64,000 nt of DNA from Lanius collurio (taxonomy: Eukaryota > Chordata > Aves > Passeriformes > Laniidae), in assembly GCA_020086605.1 (NCBI GenBank), contig JACBWW010000039.1:5945725-6009724 (forward strand), written 5' to 3'. This document shows positions 39,701-52,496 of the stretch, in pieces (the stretch's first letter is position 1; each line of letters begins with the position of its first letter). Made by a program: the position numbers and the translations under genes. The notes under the pieces were generated by a model that did not search any database, was not told the origin of the DNA, and saw only the letters and a program-made list of their open reading frames with translations.

Positions 39701-42700
39701 GTATCCAAATAAATGGCTTTTCGTCCTCTCTGGCTGAAGTGTGATTGTATCCCCAGCTTGCCTTGCAGGGGTGCAACTGCTGCTGTGAGAGCTGACCTGA
39801 ATAACTAAAGACTTGGCTGCTGCTGCACTGGGAAATGCAATCAAAAAGCACTTCTGCTTACTGTGGGTTCCAAATTGATCAGCATTATGCAAATCTCACC
39901 TTCCTCGCTGCTGTTATCTCCAGTTTGGGGCATTAGGAGAAGATAATCTGTACAAGGATTAGGACATGAACCCCTCTGCCAGACTCTTTCTTTCCCTGAA
40001 TTCCTTGCAGGTGCCATGGGGGGTTGTACACCTGTCACCCAAAGGAGCAGCCAAATAGAGAGGACAGCACAGAGAAAGTTTCTCTGCCTTCCTTTCAGTG
40101 ACCTCTGACTGAACTGCTGTTTAGGCACCTTCTCCACTACCATTCAAACAGGCTTCAGAAAATCTTCTCACATTAAGCACATCATTAAAATAACAGAGAG
40201 AGGTCAGTGAAGCATTAGTCTCAATTTTATATACTTTGCTGGACATGGGGCTTCATTAAAACCCTTGATGGAGTTGCAACTTATTTTCTATTTATCTTTT
40301 CTGCTTCCCAAAACCCAAAAATTATTTGCACTTGGGAGCCTTCCCTCTGATGTTTTTACAGTACTTAATGGGAATACAAGTGAGTATTCTGTAAGGTAGA
40401 GAGGGAACTTCCTAGTGCAGGCTTGGACTGGGAAAGGGTGAAATTTCCCTCCAAGTAAAACCCAAAATGACAAAGTTGTCTGGGTTCACTTCACATTTCA
40501 TTTCTTTCCTTTCCATTAAAATGAAAAAAAAAAAGAAGAAACTGAGTGAAATTACCTGAAAACACAACTTTAGTCTCAGACTGACCACTGCATTGTGTTT
40601 TACCCTGGCTGGTTTTGACTGGGAGCTTTTCTGGGGCTGATTGTGGCTGTTTTGCTGTGTTTTCCCATACCCTGCACCCAGAGCTGCTCTCAGGTGGGTG
40701 CATGGCCCTGTCCCCATGGTACCCGTGAGGAAACAGCTGGAAGGAGTGGCCAAAACCTCTCTGGGAGTCAACACCACGACTGGAAATAGGATTAGGGGCA
40801 GGATTATGCCCCTGCCTAATCTCTAGCTGTCCCACTGAGACCCTCTGGAACGGGCTGGGAATGCCAGGGCTGGGAGAGAAGCAGGCACTTGGATGCAGAA
40901 GGAACAGATACTCGGAGAAATCACAGAGAACTTGATCTGCCCCACAGGGAATTTTGGTGTTGAAATGGCAGTGCAGCTTGGTTTGGGTTTTCCTGACCTG
41001 TATTGATGTCTCTCTCTTCCCAGAGCAGGAAGAAATCTCTTTTCCAGTGCTCTCCCAGAGCTGTCATTCACCCCCAATGCAGCTTTGGGACAAAAAAGGG
41101 GTTTCTCTCATCTGTTTCTCCCCATCTCATTTTTTTTACAGAGTTCAGAAGCAAATGGGTGATGATGCACTACAACAATGAACTGCTCATTTTAAGCAGA
41201 GCAAGCAGTTTTCTAGGATTTCTCTCTGTCCCCTTCACCTGCTTTCCCAAACTCAGTTAATGTAGCTGCAGGCTGGCTGAGGGACAGCGTGGGAAGCGTG
41301 TGCTGCCTCTTCCCCCCTCACTCTGGGTTTTAGGGGCTGTCAGACAGAGGTTGCTGCTGCAAAGATGTGAGCTGGATGCTTTGGATCCTTCTGGCAAACT
41401 CCAGCAGGCCCTCACCTTCCCCTTCCTAAAATTGCTTTGGCTACTTCCAGTGAAATGAAAATAGCTCATCTGACTTTTTCATCAGGGGCTCTCCTGGGAG
41501 CTGCAAATGTGCAGGGCTTGGATGATGTCAGGGAGAAAACTCTTCAGGATTTGGTCATGATTAGTGTGCGGGAAAGGGGCACTGCAGCCTCCTTGTGCTG
41601 CTGCATTTTTCTTTTCTTTCATCAATCCCCCAGAAAAAGTTGTTTCTCTCCTGCCTGTGCCTGATGTCTGAGGCTGGAAGTGTGGATGTGTCCTGCATCC
41701 ATGAGCTACAGACATTGCTCCCAGAACCCAGGAGGAAAGCAAAGCCATGGATTTGGGGAGGAACACATTGAAACAGAGGCTGGATGGGTTTTATTTTGGG
41801 ATTTCTAGTTTGCTTGGCTGGCCCAGGAGGTGGAAAATTTGATTTTCTGCTTTGACTTTTCCTGAGTGGCTCATCCTCCAAGGAGCTGGGCAGGAGCTGG
41901 ACGTGCTGCACAAAGGAAAGGCAGCTCTGGCAGGACCCCGGGCCATGAGTGGCTCAGTCCTCCAGCCTGAACATCAGCTGGGTTTCACCAAGAATCCAAA
42001 GCAATTCTTCTTTCTCACAGTGTTCAGCCCAGGGATTTCAGTGACCCTTCCACACACAAGGGACTGTGGGATGTCCCCCCTGTCCTGCACTGGCTGGAGC
42101 TGAGATCCCCCACCCCCAGAGCTCTTTTCCTCTGCCCTGGCAGAGCCCAACTGCATCAACCTCATCCTCAAGGCTCCTTCCCCTCTCCCTGCTCTGGCTC
42201 TGGGGAGGTGATGGGGTTTTGTTCTCATGGATCACCACATATTTCTTGGCTTTTGTGGAGATCACTGGGGACTCCTTTGATGTCCACTCATCCCTTGCAA
42301 GCCAAGGAAGGTCAGGCACAGAATTGCCTTTGATTTTTAAACCAAAATATGAAGAGCTGGGCTGACTACAGAGTAGGGCAATGTGCATCATTCAGTGCTC
42401 AGATCGAGGAACAGATCGAGGTGTAGCCAGTGCTGTGCTCCCCTTCCATTCCAGTCCTTCCCAGGAGAGGGGCAATTCCCAGGAGCCTGAGGTTCTGTTG
42501 CCCATGGTGGAGATTATTTCCAGCACTTAATCCTGCTTTTCCTACAGACACAACTCAAGCTTGGGGGATCAGGGACTCCAGGAGGGAGTGTAACTCCAGT
42601 TGGCTGGAGCAGCTGGAGCCCAAAGCAAAATTTGCTGGAAGAGCCTGGAGGGAGCACAGGAGAGAATCTTGGGACAAAGAAGAAAGACAAAGTGGTGAAG

Positions 42701-45700
42701 GAGGTTATTCATCCCACTTTTGAATTAAGTCGTGCTCCAGTACACGCCTCACTCCCTAGGTGGTGGCCAGAGCACGCTGGCTGCTCCAAAAGGGCTCAGC
42801 AGGAACCCTGATGGCCGCAGATGACTTGGACAAGGGTGAGGATGAAGCACAGTCTGCTTGCCCAGAAATAGATTTGAGGGGGTTGTTTGTGTTTTGTTCT
42901 GAAACCGCTTTGCACTCCAGCCCAGAATAACTCTTTTCTCCCACATTTCTCCTGCTTGGCTGGCTCAGATTTTCAGCCACCAGCTGTTTGCTAGGATTGT
43001 TCCTTCTCCTTGCCCCCTCCCTTCCAAATTCTTCAGGACATTATTTTCTTGAAGCTTTTCTCAATAAGAATTTAATCAAACAAAACAAAACCACAGCAAC
43101 CCGCCGCTTCTTGGACAGTGTTTGATGTGTAAATATGTAAAGAAGGAGTGTTTTGAAAATGCAATCAGCTACCTCCTGGGGACTTGAGTCCTACAATGAG
43201 CCAAGGTGACTCCACACGGAGATATGTGCTCCTGCAAGATTAAATTCCAGCTGCAGTGGGAGCAGGGGTGACCAGAGGCACAGCTAAGCCACTTCTTACA
43301 GAGGCATTTTTGGAATAGCAGCACAATTCTCCTCCAGGCCAGGCCTTGCTGGACCTTGTTCTCCTGGTTCCCACCCTGCAGCTCTGGAGTTATTGGTCCA
43401 TTTTGCTCCCTCTTCACTTGATCCCTCTGCAGATACTCCTCAATTTTGTGTCAAATTAGACTTTGGGGGAAACAGCTCCTAATGTTTTACTGATTCCTAT
43501 GGAGTGGAGCACCCTGTGCATGCAGTGGGGCAGAACTCTGGGATTGCTCCCAGTTAAACACCCAGGAGGGGAGTCCAAGGAAGCCTGGGGCAATGCAGGT
43601 CAGGAGAGACACTGCCCACAGGGCTCAGACAGGGGAGTTCTGATCTTGTTCTCATCCTGCTTAAAGGATTCTCCTCTGCCACCGTTATTAGTGAGTCAGA
43701 CACTGCCAGAATTCGCACAGAGCAATTTGAGGGTCGAGCCCTGCAGCTGTTTACACTTTGTTTGTGAAAAACAACTTACAACAACATTAACTTTAAACTT
43801 CCTCTCCACCCAGCCCAAATATTCAGCTGATGGCTCGGTCACAGCACGCTGAGTGCCAGCTGAGCACCTGTGGCACATTAATGATGGATTGTTGTGAAGA
43901 GACTCTCAGAAGAGGGGGCTGTGTGATTACTGATCATTTCTGCACTGCAGTGTCCCCTTGCAGCAACAGAAAACATTCAAATGACATTTATCTCCTCACT
44001 CCAAAGGCTGGTTATGTAATTTCCCCTCTTCTCTTTAACACTGGGGACCAAAACTCACTCCCTTTCACCTCTGAAATGAAAGGCTGGCCCTGGATTTGGG
44101 GAGCAGTGCTGTTATTCACACAGAAATTGTTCCTCACTCCCAGGTACGTGGTTATTACTCAGCAGGAGGTTTATCAGGTGCTGAACTGCTGCAGGCTGCA
44201 CCTTTTAGCCACGATGCAAAACTGATACTCCAACCACTGCGTCCACTGGAAGCCCAAGAGGATTTTTCCACAGCTCCACTAATCCCTGTGTTCAGATCCC
44301 AGCTTCAGTAATTGCAGGCTGCCCATGGTTCTGAGCAGAGGCATTAATCACACCTCCAGCTCAGAGGTGGTTTCTTTCAGGTAATCCCTGCAGAAAGGGG
44401 CTCCAAAGTGTGTTTTGGTCTCCTTCTCTTGTCTCTGAGTCTGCTGAAACTCCAAGCAATTTAATCTATTCAGGTGTATTACCCAGATATCAGTCATGAT
44501 GGCTGCAGATAAGTGCCAGGTTATTTGTGGAGAGTTAAGGGCAAAATTCCAATCTGCTTTCAGTGTGGAGCTTCAGAGTGTACTTGAAAGGAAAGCAAAG
44601 GATGCCCAGCTCTGAAAAAGCAGCTCCTGAAAAAGCTGTCCCTGCCCTGTGATGGGAAGCACAAGAAAAAGGGCACTTTGGAGAAGCTTCAGGAGCCCAA
44701 TTTGCCCTTTTTGGGCTCTACCACATGAATCTCAGGGACACGAATCTCTCCTGGGCTGAGTGCTTTGCACAGAGCACATCGGGGTGGTGCTGCAGGGAAG
44801 AGCCTGGCAGGGATGGCACAATTCCCTGGGTGCTGTGTGCCAGTCCTGCTGCAGCCCAGCAAACCCTCACTGCCTGCAGCCTCCAGCTTCCACCCACGGC
44901 ACCTGGGCAGGAGTTTCCCTGGGCTGCTCTCGCTCCCTGACCTTCTGTCACCAGAACAGAGACACTTGCTGTGTGCTTTTCCTGTGCTTCACCACAGGAG
45001 CACTCCTGCAGCTGCTGGGCTTTGAGAAATGGGGGGGTTGCAATGAAATAATTAATAATTGCTGATGAAGCCTTTGCTGGGTTGACCCCTGGAAAGGCTG
45101 AGGATGAGCAGCACCGTGTGAGAGATGGGATGCCCCAAGCTTGCACACACCATGGACATGAAAAGCTTGTGCTGGGCTGGTTTAATCCTGAAATAGCATC
45201 TTGCTGATAGAAAAAGGCTCTGTTTGTTTTTGATTGCCTATTTGGGGAACAGCAGCTCCTCAAGGAAACGCTCTCTTGTGCACGCAAACACCAATATTTA
45301 CCTTGACAAGATAGTTTATTATCATTCTTAATTCTCTCTTCCTTTCAACGTTTCCGTTCTCTGAAGAGGCAAAACCATTGTGTGGAAAAACAATCTCAAA
45401 TAATGGACAAATTATGCAGCTTAACACGTTCCTCCTGCTCAGCTGAGCTGCAGGACCTGACCATGAACATGTTCTTGGCTCCCTCCACTCCTAAGTCACA
45501 CATTAGTTTGTCTTATTTCAGGTTTTTTAAGCTACCATATCTTATTTACCATTTTTAATAGGCCAGCTATGCCTAAGTGATGAGTTCTCCACTTTTTGGG
45601 CATTATTCCTTTCTGAAGGGTGAAATGTGAAAAACACAACGGCTGGAAGTGAGATACAATACATAAGTATATAAAAATTGGGCAATTGAGAATATTTTTA

Positions 45701-46607
45701 GGTGTAAAGAGGGTAAGGAGAGAAGAATTCACCACAGAAAAGAGAGCAAACCTGTCTCAATAACTATTCACTGCCCAAGGGGAAAACACAAAGGGAAAGC
45801 AGAGCAAACTTTTGCTGAACTCCTACTTGGCCTCATAATTCAATGTCTGTTGCCAAATCCAATGGACTGAAAGAGGCAGTAGATGTGCAAAGAGACAATG
45901 TGGCTCTGTCCTGCATCATCCCAGCAAGGGAGGCTGATAAATGGCATTCCAATATCTATTTTCCCTCCATGGCAAGTGAACCCTCTTCAGTGCACACCAC
46001 AGTTTTCTCCAAATTCCCCTGAAAATGAACCTGTCCCTCAAGTGCTGCCAGCAGAGGAGGGACAGAACAGAAACTACAGGCTTGGAAGGTGGATCTGGAG
46101 CAGGATGATGAACAGACATAAAAGCCAGGGCAGCTTCTCCAGTTCCTTCCATCAGCCCCACTGGGACCCTTCCTGTCCCAGCAGATGTTCTCCAGTGCTT
46201 TGCCCAAGCTGCTTTTAAATCTCAAGGGATAAAACTTCCAGCCCTTCTCTTGGGAAACTCTGCCCCTGCTTCTAAAGACCTCTCTCCTTGATATCCTCCT
46301 AAACTCCTACAAAAATGGGAAGTTTGTGTCCTTTCCAGGCATTTCCACCTGTCTGTGTGGAGTCACTGTCCCAGCACTCGGTGCTGTGGCTGTGGGAGTG
46401 TCCCAGGGGAAGGGACTTTAATGACCCAGGGTCACACTGGCTCCCCAGAGCAGCTGAAATGAGGGGTTCAGTGGTTCCTGAGGGAGGGGGTGATCTCTGT
46501 GCAGCGCTGCCTCAGCTCTTATCAGCTCAACACCGGGAAATGTCACCCATTCCTGCTGGCTGGCACAACAGGATCCCACAAAACAGGATAAATAACCCAG
46601 TCCTTAC
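36719..46607 (-). other. Intron 9
   Basis: This 9.9-kb intron, between Ig4 and Ig5, is the longest in the window. A GC-rich part lies at 38810-39620 and AT-rich parts at 38580-38770 and 43020-43160. Short TG and TCC runs occur at about 38500 and 39545. I recognised no named transposon or coding exon. Confidence 0.6.
38690..38765. promoter_or_regulatory. AP-1-like site cluster in AT-rich intronic DNA
   Basis: A full AP-1 consensus TGAGTCA lies at 38721-38727, with an inverted TGACTC at 38704-38709 and a related TGATTCATCA just after. Surrounding DNA is AT-rich with homeobox-like ATTAA motifs. It is a possible enhancer, unsupported beyond the motifs. Confidence 0.25.
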
Positions 46608-46783
46608 CTGTCACCACCAGCTGCATGGTGAGGTTCTTGTAGAGGCCGTATTTGGGGTTGCTCAGGACAATGGTGTAGTTCCCAGCATGTTTTGGCCTCA
46701 CATCTCGTATTCCCAGTCTGTATTTCAGTGGATCTGGCTCGTAGCAGGTGTGGTTGTCCTTGATCAGTTTGCCATCCTTGTAC
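46608..46783 (-). CDS. kdrl: VEGFR exon 9: second half of Ig-like domain 4
   Basis: The acceptor is cccaaacag and the donor GTAAGG. It completes Trp and reads (W)YKDGKLIKDNHTC, then HAGNYTIVLSNP, aligning with KDR WYKNGIPLESNHT and TGNYTVILTNP. It ends LVVT in phase 1. The exon is 176 bp against about 164 in KDR, with a short insertion containing CYEPDPLKY. Sequons NHT, NYT and NLT are present. Confidence 0.9.
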
Positions 46784-48431
46784 CTGTTTGGGAAGTTCCA
46801 TCAAGGCTCATCATGTTCCTGTTATCCCTCAGAAACCCTGTCACCCAATTTAGGGGGGATAAAGGGTCATCCCAGCAAGGGAAATGCAGGTCTACAATCA
46901 CTGCTTGGGCTGGATATTTATTCCTGTTTTCCTTCCACACCAGAACTGATTCACACCTGCAGTGCTGTGGGACAGATTCATTCCACACAGGGAAGGTGTT
47001 TTATTGGGTCTCAGTGAACAGAGCTCTCACAGGCTCAACTGTGGTCTAAATGCCCCCAGAGGAAGCTGGATGGGCAACACCAAGTGTGGAAAACATGGAT
47101 TAGCAAAATGTGTGTCCTCAGTTTAAAGGAAGGGGTTAACTCAGCAGAATTGTCTCTCAGGATGTCTGTGTGAGCCTTTCCTGTTTCTGGAAAAGTTAAG
47201 CTGTGGCCTGGAGAAGGTTGGTCCATAGGGAGGCCAGTGAGGAATTCCCAGCCTGGAATATTCCCTCAGGGCAGGAGAGCAGCATCTGCACGAGAGGCTC
47301 CTCTCCACTGCTAACCCCACACGCAGGTTTAGGGGTAGGGTTAGGCCAGGCTTTGCCACACACAGAGCTTTAGGCTGGGTGGAAGGATGCTGGGCATCTC
47401 CCACTGCCTGAGGATGCTGGAAACTTCCTTTGCAGTCATAAAAACAACCATCCTGAGAGACCTCCAACATCAACAGCTGGGGCTCTGAGGGAAGGCAGCT
47501 CTGGTGGTCCCAGGCAGCCACCAAAGAGCTCCACGCTGAGCCCAGGAACAAAGGCTTGGCAGGGAGATGGGGTCGGTCCCCACTTCAGCTCCCCAAACAT
47601 CCCTAAATAACAGCAGCAATTGAAAAGACCTCCTGGCACTGATTCCACTAAAATTAGAGGATTTCATGTTATTTCACTGGTAATAAAATGCAGCAAGGCC
47701 AGCCCTGAGCAAGCCTTTGCTGCCTGCCTGGCTCTCAGCTGGCCAGGGACAGGTGCTCCAGGGAAATGCCACCTTCTCTGCCAGGACAGGCACCCCACTG
47801 CCAGCTGTCCCGTGGGATTTAATGCAGGTAAAGATGTCAAAGGCCCTGGATGGGATTGTTAAAGATGGAGCAGGGGAGAGGACAAGTGATGAAAGGGTAA
47901 GGAGAGACTCGAATGGAGTTGCTGTTGTGTTGCCCCTCCTGTTTAGCAGATCCACTGCAATCCTGGTGGAGCCTTTGGTTTGCTCAGGAGGATTCACTGC
48001 ACTGTCTGCAAGGATTTGCTGGCACATGACTGGAGGACATTGTTTAAGAGTTCTGGAGAGAAGCAATTTCTTTGGTTGAAAATGTGTCCTTTTTCTCTTC
48101 CCCCCTTCCCCCTCGCAGACTGAGCAGCTCTGCTGGGGGTGAACAGGCACCCCTTCCCCGAGAGCTCTCTCCTTGGATCTCCCAAACAATTCTGGGGCCA
48201 GGGAAACACACTTTTTTCCTGAAGGGACCTTTCTTGCATGGCTAAGAAAGGGAAATAGCCTGGGAATGGGGGCTGGCTTGCCCAGCCTCCCAGAGCTCAG
48301 GCAGCCCAGAGCGGAGGCACAGCTCGGGGCATTCCCCATCTGGGATCTGTATGGGCAGGAATAGGGGGGATGTGTCCCAGACAGGATCCCTAAAGGAGGC
48401 CAGGCCTCCCTGCTGCTGCTGGGGTACTCAC
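46784..48431 (-). other. Intron 8
   Basis: This 1.6-kb intron has a very short telomere-like string, TTAGGGGTAGGGTTAGG, at about 47329-47345. Nothing else is recognised. Confidence 0.6.
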
Positions 48432-48549
48432 CAGGTGACAGTGGGCCGAGGAAAGGCGTCCACCTTGGCAGCCAGCTTCAGGGACTTGTGTCCTGAGGTA
48501 ATCTCGTAGTAAGGCCCTTTCTTGTGTGAGACTGTGATGTAGGGTTTTT
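48432..48549 (-). CDS. kdrl: VEGFR exon 8: first half of Ig-like domain 4
   Basis: The acceptor is tcttcccag and the donor GTGAGTA. It reads (E)KPYITVSHKKG and ends AFPRPTVT plus two bases of the Trp codon. KDR has EKPFVAFG and GYPPPEIKW at these places. As in other VEGFRs, Ig4 lacks the usual cysteine here (LKLAAKV), a family hallmark. The exon is 118 bp and ends in phase 2. Confidence 0.9.
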
Positions 48550-49340
48550 CTGGGAAGAGAAATGAGCAGGGAGATCTGGAATGGCAGCTCTGCCATCCAC
48601 AGAGCTCACACCTGTGGATTGCTCTGTTCCCACATGAGATTTTTTCCACTACAGACCTGCAGAGCTGCAGAGAACCAAATGGATGAGGCTGTTCCCTCAG
48701 CTCCCTGTGCAGCCCAGCCTCAGCCACGAGGGGCTGTTCCCACACGAGGGAATTCTCGTGGAAAGCAGAGGATATGCCCCAGCATTGCCCCTGCAGCCAT
48801 CTGGAGAATGCCTGGGGCATCTCTTGTCCATGTGGAGCCAGCAGGATGGATTTTCCAGGGCCTCAGCAGCCACACCCAGTGCCAGCTTTTTCAAACAGTT
48901 CAGCTGCCTCAGACATCCCAGAATCCCAGAACGGTTTGGGTGGGAAGGGACCTTAAAGATCACCCAGTGCCACCCCTGCCCTGGCAGGGACACCTCCCCC
49001 TGTCCCAGGCTGCTCCCAGCCCCAATGTCCAGCCTGGCCTTGGGCACTGCCAGGGATCCAGGGGCAGCCACAGCTGCCCTGGGAAATCCATTCCAGCCCC
49101 TCCCCACCCTCCCAGGGATTCCTTCCCAATATCCCACCTAAACTTACCTCTTGAACTTGTTGGAAGACAGAGGAGCTGACTCTCATTGATTAATTAGAGG
49201 CTATCGCTAATTAACAGATGTTTTAACTGATTGAATTTCTCCCTAATGCCATTTCAATCAGCAGATTTAACAGCCTGGCACTGTCCTTTAAGCTGAACAC
49301 TCTGGTCCCTGGTGCCTCCTGCTGTGGCTGCAGCACTCAC
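48550..49340 (-). other. Intron 7
   Basis: This 791-bp intron has a CR1 tail (48917-49155) across its middle. The rest is unremarkable. Confidence 0.65.
48917..49155 (-). mobile_element. CR1 LINE 3' tail, sense to the receptor gene
   Basis: The reverse complement of the CR1 end is seen: ATCCCAGAACGGTTTGGGTG at the left, then CCAGTGCCACCCCTGCCCTG, GTCCAGCCTGGCCTTGGGCA, GGATCCAGGGGCAGCCACAG and CTCCCAGGGATTCCTTCCCA. It is one of two CR1 copies in the gene's own orientation. Confidence 0.9.
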
Positions 49341-49500
49341 CATACACGGTGACAGTGACATTGGCCTCCAGCCTGGTGGCATTGAACGTCCTGCAGATGT
49401 ACAGGCCCCCGTCTTCCATGGTGACATTTTCAATGGTCAGGCTGCTGCCGACTTTGTACACGACATCACTCTGGTCCATGGCTCTTCTGGGGTGAGGGTG
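49341..49500 (-). CDS. kdrl: VEGFR exon 7: second half of Ig-like domain 3
   Basis: The acceptor is gactcccag and the donor GTGAGT. It reads HPHPRRAM, then SSLTIENVTMEDGGLYIC, containing the D-G-Y-C signature of an Ig F strand, and ends VTVTVYG in phase 1. Three N-X-S/T sequons (NVTM, NATR, NVTV) suggest heavy glycosylation. The exon is 160 bp, shorter than the KDR equivalent because the linker before the Ig E strand is reduced. Confidence 0.9.
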
Positions 49501-50940
49501 CTGGGAGTCACAAAAAACAGGGTCAAAAAGCAGCAGAAAGTGGATTCTGGTGTTCACCCTTTCAAAGGCTGCCACAAAGAAAAGCAGTGATTCATATCAA
49601 AATGATCACATCTCCCCATCACTGAAGTAAATCATATAAAAGGCAAATCAGCAGGAAGAGCTCTTGTGTGAAGTTTCATTACCAAGTCTAATAAAAGAGA
49701 GAAACAGAGTGGAAATGTGGCACTTTGTAGTGAAATCTGGGCAGGCAGGTAAATTAGGGGATGCAACCCAGCCCTCCCTTCTCCAGGAGCAAATCCCAAG
49801 GATCTCAGGGCAAAACTGCTGCAGGGTCAGAGCTGTGCTCTGAGGTTATGGTTTTGAGGGTTTTTAAATTGATTTTGGTCACAGTCAGTATTTTTTCTGC
49901 ATTAAAATCCTCCTGCTTTCTAAAAGAAATATATTATGACAGAAATATAATATATTATGACAGCCCAGTGCCAATGCAAGTTCCTGGAGAATTTTAGACA
50001 GCATGATCGCTTTCGGTAGGATTTTTCATCCCAGAGATTTGGCCAAGAAGTTTTACATTTATTATGTTAGAAATATAATGAGAGTTCATAGGAAAACAAC
50101 TCTTTTTCACCATATGGGGTTCAAGAAACCAAATTCAGTAACACTGTAGTGCTGGCTCCTCTGTAAATTCTGTGTTACACTTTCTGTAGTTTCCTCACTG
50201 AAACAAACTCAGACATCCTTTATTGCAGAGAAACAACTCAAAATTAAACAGATTTTAGAGGGATCACGTTTTACACCTTCCCAAGAGGCTTAGATGCTTC
50301 TTTGCAATGTGTATTTTGCTGAACTAAAAAGAAAAAATGCAATATTTTAATTCTCAGACCAATGATAGAATATCAGATAAATTAACTGATTTGGGAAATG
50401 ATCCCCTTCTGTTTTGTTTTTTTTAGGAGAAATGGCAGGTTTTTTACCTTAAATGTTCAGTCTCTTGTTTATTTCTACTTCAGATTTGGCAGTTTTGGGT
50501 TGTATCCACAGAAAGCTCAAGACCCCACACTCAGAATTTAGATTTCATTCCTTGGGAATGATTCACACAGGTTCAGTTGTGTTTTCCTTTGCTTTTTCTT
50601 ACTTCATAAATACCAAAATCGATGGGGAGATTGACAAGTTACAACCTGCACTTGAGACTTGTCACTGTGAGACAGCCAGGACAGAAGAAATGAGGGAGTT
50701 TTTATTTCCAAAAAGAAGGAAACATTCCTGGCTTCTCTTGACAAGGGTTTGTTTAGCCTGAGGTTTGCAGTTTAATCTGCAGGTTCAAGAAGGACAGAGA
50801 AGTTTTAGATTCATCCAAACACAAAGTTCAATCAGTGATGGGCTTACAAATGGTTGGGTAATTTCAGAATAAGTGATAATTAGGTTTTCTCAGCCCTGTG
50901 GATGTTGGGAAGGGGGGAACACAGGAATTCACCCACTCAC
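49501..50940 (-). other. Intron 6
   Basis: This 1.4-kb AT-rich intron has a short direct repeat of ATATATTATGACAG at about 49929-49963. Nothing else was recognised. Confidence 0.6.
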
Positions 50941-51077
50941 TCTGCCACGGGGACACGTCCAGAGGAACTCGATGCGCCCGTTGATGAAGGTCTCTGCTTT
51001 GCACTCCAAGTGCAGAGTTTCTCCAACCAGCAGCTTTTTGGGAGTTGCCCTCAGAGCCAGGTTCTGTATTCTGCCCT
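50941..51077 (-). CDS. kdrl: VEGFR exon 6: first half of Ig-like domain 3
   Basis: The acceptor is ccattgcag and the donor GTGAGT. With the G from exon 5 it opens (E)GRIQNLAL and continues through KLLVGETLHLECKAE, aligning with KDR ELSVGEKLVLNCTAR. The first Ig3 cysteine and the central tryptophan (IEFLW) are present. The exon is 137 bp, ends in phase 0, and is three bases shorter than its KDR counterpart. Ig3 contributes to ligand specificity in this family. Confidence 0.88.
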
Positions 51078-52336
51078 CTGCAATGGAAGAGGCAAAGCTG
51101 TGACAGTGGCACTCCCTGCCCCAGCCCCTGCAGGGTGGGATCCATCAGCTGATCCCTGATCCCACCACACAGGCAGGCAGGAATGGCTGCCCTTCCATGT
51201 GCTGTGGCTCCAGCCTTCCCATCAGCTCCACAGAAAAGAGTTCCCAAAGATCACTCATCCTTTCGAGGGCCTCAGCAGGAGGGGATCCCCTTTTGTTGGA
51301 CATGAGAGGTGTTTCTCCTGCCCTCTCCTGCCCAGCTCCCTTTCCTTCCTGAATGGGAACCCCAAATCCCTGACTGGGATCCCCAGATCTTGCTTTTCCT
51401 CATTTATCAATGCCTTAAATACACCAGCTCTGAACTTCCATCAGTTTTTTTGTGCCCAGTACCAAAACCACCCCTGATCACTGACAGTAACCCAAGAGAG
51501 AAAAGGATTTCCTGGGTCCTTCTGAGGTGCAGAGGGATGGGCTAAGAGGTTTTGTAGGTTTGCATTCCTGATTTTAGTAAAAAAAACTACTCCAAAAAGA
51601 AAGAAAAAGGAGAAAGAGAGAGATTTACAGGAGTTTTATTTGGCTGCCACACAAATTTACAAGGCTGTTGTTCAAAGCTGAGTGCTGATTGTATAGAGGG
51701 ATGCCACGAGCTAATGGGAATGAACTCCCAGTAAACAGAAGATAAATGAGGAGATAAAGAACATACATGGAAAATGAAAGAAAAATAAATTCTAATTGGT
51801 TTCATATAAATGCCCAGCACTCAAAAATTTAATGTTTAGTTGCTTCACATTCAGATTTTAATTATGAGCTGAATCTCAGCTGTAAATCCAAGGGAAATGG
51901 TGTAGTAAATCACCAAGAGAAAATCTCTGAAAAAGCAAAGATGGGAATTAGCGGTGTAGTGAGATTTTTATATGGTGATCACACGTGGTTAATGACCAGA
52001 AGCAAAAAGAAAGCTGCTGTTTGGTTTATCCTGAACCAGCAGTTGTTTTAATGTAAATACAGCTCAATCCAAGCAAACAAAGCCTTGGTGGGGTTTGAAT
52101 AAAACCCTCCTGTTTTGTACCACCTCAGCATTTGGTCATTTTTCAAAACCAGGAGTGGCTCCAATCCAAGTTCTATTGAATAGAGAAAAAAAGGAAGAAT
52201 GAGTTTACTTTTAGCATTCCAGCTTGGGCTTGCTGCACATGCAGGGAGATCTACCAGCTATAACTGAGGCTGACCAAGGAGTCACAGGCAGGAGCTGCCT
52301 GTGAAAGGGGCTCTGTGGTGGTCCCTGGGCACTCAC
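51078..52336 (-). other. Intron 5
   Basis: This 1.3-kb intron has no repeat or coding signal that I recognise. Confidence 0.6.
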
Positions 52337-52496
52337 CCAGTCTCTGGGCCAGGTAGTAGGAGTTGAAGACGCTGCCATTGACGTGGGCCGAGCACGTGAG
52401 GATCCCAGAGTACCCAAAGGAGTGGGAGGGGATGACAAAGCCTCTCCTGGGGTCCCACAGCATCCTCTTGAAGTTGATCTCTACAGAAGAGGGGTA
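52337..52496 (-). CDS. kdrl: VEGFR exon 5: second half of Ig-like domain 2
   Basis: The acceptor is cccttgcag and the donor GTGAGT. It starts in phase 0 at YPSSVEINF and ends in phase 1 after AQRL. The motif WDPRRGFVIPS aligns with KDR WDSKKGFTIPS, and ILTCSAHV carries the second Ig2 cysteine. The Asn of NGSVF is a potential N-glycosylation site. Together with exon 4 it gives a complete ligand-binding Ig2. Confidence 0.9.

Noticed and set aside
47329..47345. Telomere-like TTAGGG string
   Set aside because: Fewer than three degenerate units; expected by chance.
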